A DNA stretch of 7,616 nucleotides from Gammaproteobacteria bacterium (GTDB lineage: Bacteria; Pseudomonadota; Gammaproteobacteria; Chromatiales; Chromatiaceae). Location of the stretch: assembly GCA_008080925.1 (NCBI GenBank), contig VMDJ01000086.1:1-7616 (forward strand), read 5' to 3'. Under the pieces are notes generated by a model. It was not told the DNA's origin, searched no databases, and worked only from the letters and a program-made list of their open reading frames with translations. Below, piece after piece: positions 6,011 to 7,616 of the stretch. Made by a program: the position numbers and the translations under genes. Position 1 is the first letter of the stretch. Every line of letters begins with the position of its first letter.

Positions 6011-6950
6011 AACCTCGATTACTGTTGGTGAGCTATTTCGCGATCTAGAAGAGCGTCTTGATTTAAAACTTATTGCCGGCGAATCAGGTCTTGAGCGATC
6101 ACTGGCGGCAGAAGATCTCGACCCCAACAGCTTCATCATCGCCGGTCCGCTCAACTTTATTCACCCGAATTACATCCAAGTGATTGGTCGAGCCGAGCGC
6201 GACTACCTGCAAGCACCCGAGCGAGATATGGAACGTGCGATGACGCAACTGTTCCAACGCCCCACTCGCGCTGTGATACTCACCGACGGCATCAGCCCAA
6301 ACGATGACTTACTTCAAGGTGCAGCAGACTCTGGTATCGCACTGTTTACCTCGTCGATCACCGCACGAGTCGCGCTTGACCACCTGCAACACTACGCCTC
6401 ACTCAACCTCTCTGATCGCACCACCTTGCACGGGGTGTTTCTTGAAGTCTTAGGCATGGGTGTACTGATCACCGGTGAGGCAGCGGTCGGTAAAAGTGAA
6501 TTAGCGCTCGAATTGATCACCAACGGCAGTCGCTTGATCGCCGATGACGCACCAGAATTCACCCGCATCGCACCCGAGATCGTCAGCGGTCGCTGTCCAG
6601 AGTTGCTGCGCGATCTACTCGAAGTCCGCGGCTTGGGCGTGCTGAATATTCGCGCCATGTTTGGTGCTAACGCCATCAAACAAAACAAGTTCTTACGCTT
6701 AATCGTTCACCTCAAACGGATGAACGAAAGCGAGATCAAATCGATGCCGCGTTTAGAGATGTCTCAGGACACGCGTGACGTACTCGGCGTTGAGATCCCT
6801 CAAGTAACGCTGCCGGTTGCCGCAGGTAGAAACCTTGGTGTCTTGGTCGAAGCGGCTGTGCGCAATCATCTGCTCAAACTCGAAGGCAATGATGCGACTC
6901 AGCTACTGATCGAACGTCAAGAAGCTAGCATGCAACAAAGCGACGATTGA
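5997..6950 (+). CDS. hprK: HPr kinase/phosphorylase HprK
   Basis: Bifunctional enzyme that phosphorylates a regulatory serine of HPr (Ser46 type) using ATP or pyrophosphate and also removes that phosphate. The 317 residues contain the N-terminal HprK domain (about 5-130; GESGLERSL, NFIHPNYIQVIGRAE) and a C-terminal kinase domain. In the latter lie LHGVFLEVLGMGVLITG with H145, the P-loop GEAAVGKS at 160-167 with K166, IADD with D183/D184, and the HprK signature LEVRGLGVLNIRAMFG with E209. The H-to-K spacing of 21 equals that of Lactobacillus casei HprK (H140, K161). Start: ATG 5997, or ATG 6003 two codons later; both lie inside the ptsN end, so translation is coupled. The HPr substrate is not in the window; its gene often lies beyond rapZ (inference). 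All catalytic residues are present. Confidence 0.96.
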   Translation: MSMHKTSITVGELFRDLEERLDLKLIAGESGLERSLAAEDLDPNSFIIAGPLNFIHPNYIQVIGRAERDYLQAPERDMERAMTQLFQRPTRAVILTDGISPNDDLLQGAADSGIALFTSSITARVALDHLQHYASLNLSDRTTLHGVFLEVLGMGVLITGEAAVGKSELALELITNGSRLIADDAPEFTRIAPEIVSGRCPELLRDLLEVRGLGVLNIRAMFGANAIKQNKFLRLIVHLKRMNESEIKSMPRLEMSQDTRDVLGVEIPQVTLPVAAGRNLGVLVEAAVRNHLLKLEGNDATQLLIERQEASMQQSDD

Positions 6951-6975
6951 CCTTCTGATTAATTAGTCGCCTAAT
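6947..6975 (+). promoter_or_regulatory. Weak sigma-70-like promoter candidate before rapZ
   Basis: TTGACC (6947-6952, five of six to consensus) covers the hprK stop codon, and CCTAAT (6970-6975, four of six) follows after a 17-base spacer. The -10 lacks the important second-position A, which weakens the case. If real, it would give rapZ a start about 25 bases before its ATG. Read-through from hprK is at least as likely. Confidence 0.2.
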
Positions 6976-7005
6976 ACACCTCATTATGCAGAGACACCGG
7001 CGATA

Positions 7006-7616
7006 ATGGACACCTCGGTTTATAAACTCACCCTTGTGACTGGCCTATCAGGCGCAGGAAAAAGTGTGGCGCTCGCAACACTCGAAGATAACGGTTACAA
7101 CTGTATCGATAACCTACCTCTTAATTTGTTGCCCTCACTTGCTTCAGAAATTCAATCAGCTAATTACCAATGGCAGCACACAGCGGTGGGTATCGATGCG
7201 CGCTCGCATGACGAAAGCTTTGAAAAAGTGCCATTGCTACTTGATGCGATTAAGTCAGACAAGCTGACTGTCGAGATTATTTATCTCGAAGCGGATAACG
7301 AGATACTGCTGAAACGCTTTAGTGAAACGCGCCGCCGTCACCCGCTTACCGATCACGATACCGATCTTGAATCTGCTATCAATGAAGAGCGCGAGCTACT
7401 GTCACCGCTGACGCAAATCGCTGACCTAACCATCAACACCAGCAAAACCACACTGCATCAATTGCGTCGCTTACTTAGCGATCGTGTGACAGATCGTGAT
7501 TCAGCTGAGATGTCGGTGCTGATCAAATCATTCGGCTTTAAGCATGGCATGCCAGCGAACGCTGACTTCATGTTTGATATGCGCTGCTTACCTAATCCAC
7601 ATTGGGACCCCGACCT
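7006..7616 (+). CDS. rapZ: RapZ nucleotide-binding / RNase adapter protein, N-terminal ~203 residues (cut by window end)
   Basis: In E. coli RapZ binds the sRNAs GlmY and GlmZ, senses glucosamine-6-phosphate and delivers GlmZ to RNase E, so controlling amino-sugar synthesis for the cell envelope. Outside enterics its targets are mostly unknown. Visible features are: Walker A GLSGAGKS at 13-20; the DNGYNCIDNLP segment at 28-38, strongly conserved in the family; VGIDARS at 61-67; the FSETRRRHPL stretch; and the start of the C-terminal RNA-binding domain (SFGFKHGMPANADFMFDMR, LPNPHWDPDL). About 80 of the usual ~284 residues lie beyond the window. The ATG at 7006 is 55 bases after hprK, with no strong Shine-Dalgarno. 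An in-frame TAG at 6964-6966 and no other start between exclude a longer form. Confidence 0.96.
   Translation, partial: MDTSVYKLTLVTGLSGAGKSVALATLEDNGYNCIDNLPLNLLPSLASEIQSANYQWQHTAVGIDARSHDESFEKVPLLLDAIKSDKLTVEIIYLEADNEILLKRFSETRRRHPLTDHDTDLESAINEERELLSPLTQIADLTINTSKTTLHQLRRLLSDRVTDRDSAEMSVLIKSFGFKHGMPANADFMFDMRCLPNPHWDPD

Noticed and set aside
6962..6975. Stem ATTAG/CTAAT with a four-base loop between hprK and rapZ
   Set aside because: Five AT-rich pairs and no T-run; not a credible terminator.
7064..7267. 67-codon plus-strand frame inside rapZ
   Set aside because: It is out of frame with rapZ, whose own frame from 7006 is open to the window end and carries the Walker A motif and family segments.
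1..7616. Mobile elements, CRISPR arrays, tRNA or rRNA genes
   Set aside because: The window is almost fully accounted for by conserved housekeeping genes; no transposase, spaced repeats or RNA-gene sequence was seen.

Overview
The window is a nearly gap-free, single-strand (+) gene block. It joins the end of the lipopolysaccharide (LPS) precursor and transport locus to the sigma-54 / nitrogen-PTS locus. Order: 'yrbG (3' end) - kdsD - kdsC - lptC - lptA - lptB - rpoN - hpf - ptsN - hprK - rapZ' (5' part). The first eight genes and ptsN/rapZ follow the Escherichia coli order. The departure from E. coli is a full HPr kinase/phosphorylase gene (hprK) between ptsN and rapZ. A Gram-negative proteobacterium is certain, because the block makes Kdo and moves LPS to an outer membrane. 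A gammaproteobacterium with roughly even base composition is most likely, because yrbG directly precedes kdsD and the proteins resemble E. coli in length and residue numbering. The hprK gene argues against the enteric/Vibrio/Pseudomonas type and is shared with Xanthomonas-like gammaproteobacteria and many betaproteobacteria. I cannot name the genus.

Region 1 (1-3579): the tail of a calcium/cation antiporter, then KdsD and KdsC (isomerase and phosphatase of Kdo synthesis), then LptC, LptA and LptB (inner-membrane, periplasmic and ATPase parts of the LPS export bridge). Gaps are 2-12 bases, and lptC and lptA overlap by 20 bases, so this looks like one transcript with coupled translation.

Region 2 (3580-3688): the largest gap between genes, 109 bases. 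It holds a perfect 14-base palindrome, two further inverted repeats that could pair alternatively, a strong Shine-Dalgarno-like AGGAAGGA, and a possible 11-codon leader frame with four consecutive Asn codons whose stop overlaps the rpoN start (ATGA). This is the most unusual non-coding signal in the window.

Region 3 (3689-7616): RpoN, ribosome hibernation factor HPF, a strong intrinsic terminator hairpin placed just before the likely ptsN start, then PtsN (EIIA-Ntr), HprK and RapZ, which runs off the window. Together these link nitrogen/carbon status (sigma-54, PTS-Ntr phosphorylation, HPr serine phosphorylation) with ribosome hibernation and, by family knowledge, amino-sugar/envelope precursor control through RapZ. 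No mobile element, tRNA, rRNA or CRISPR array was seen, and no gene is broken except by the window edges.
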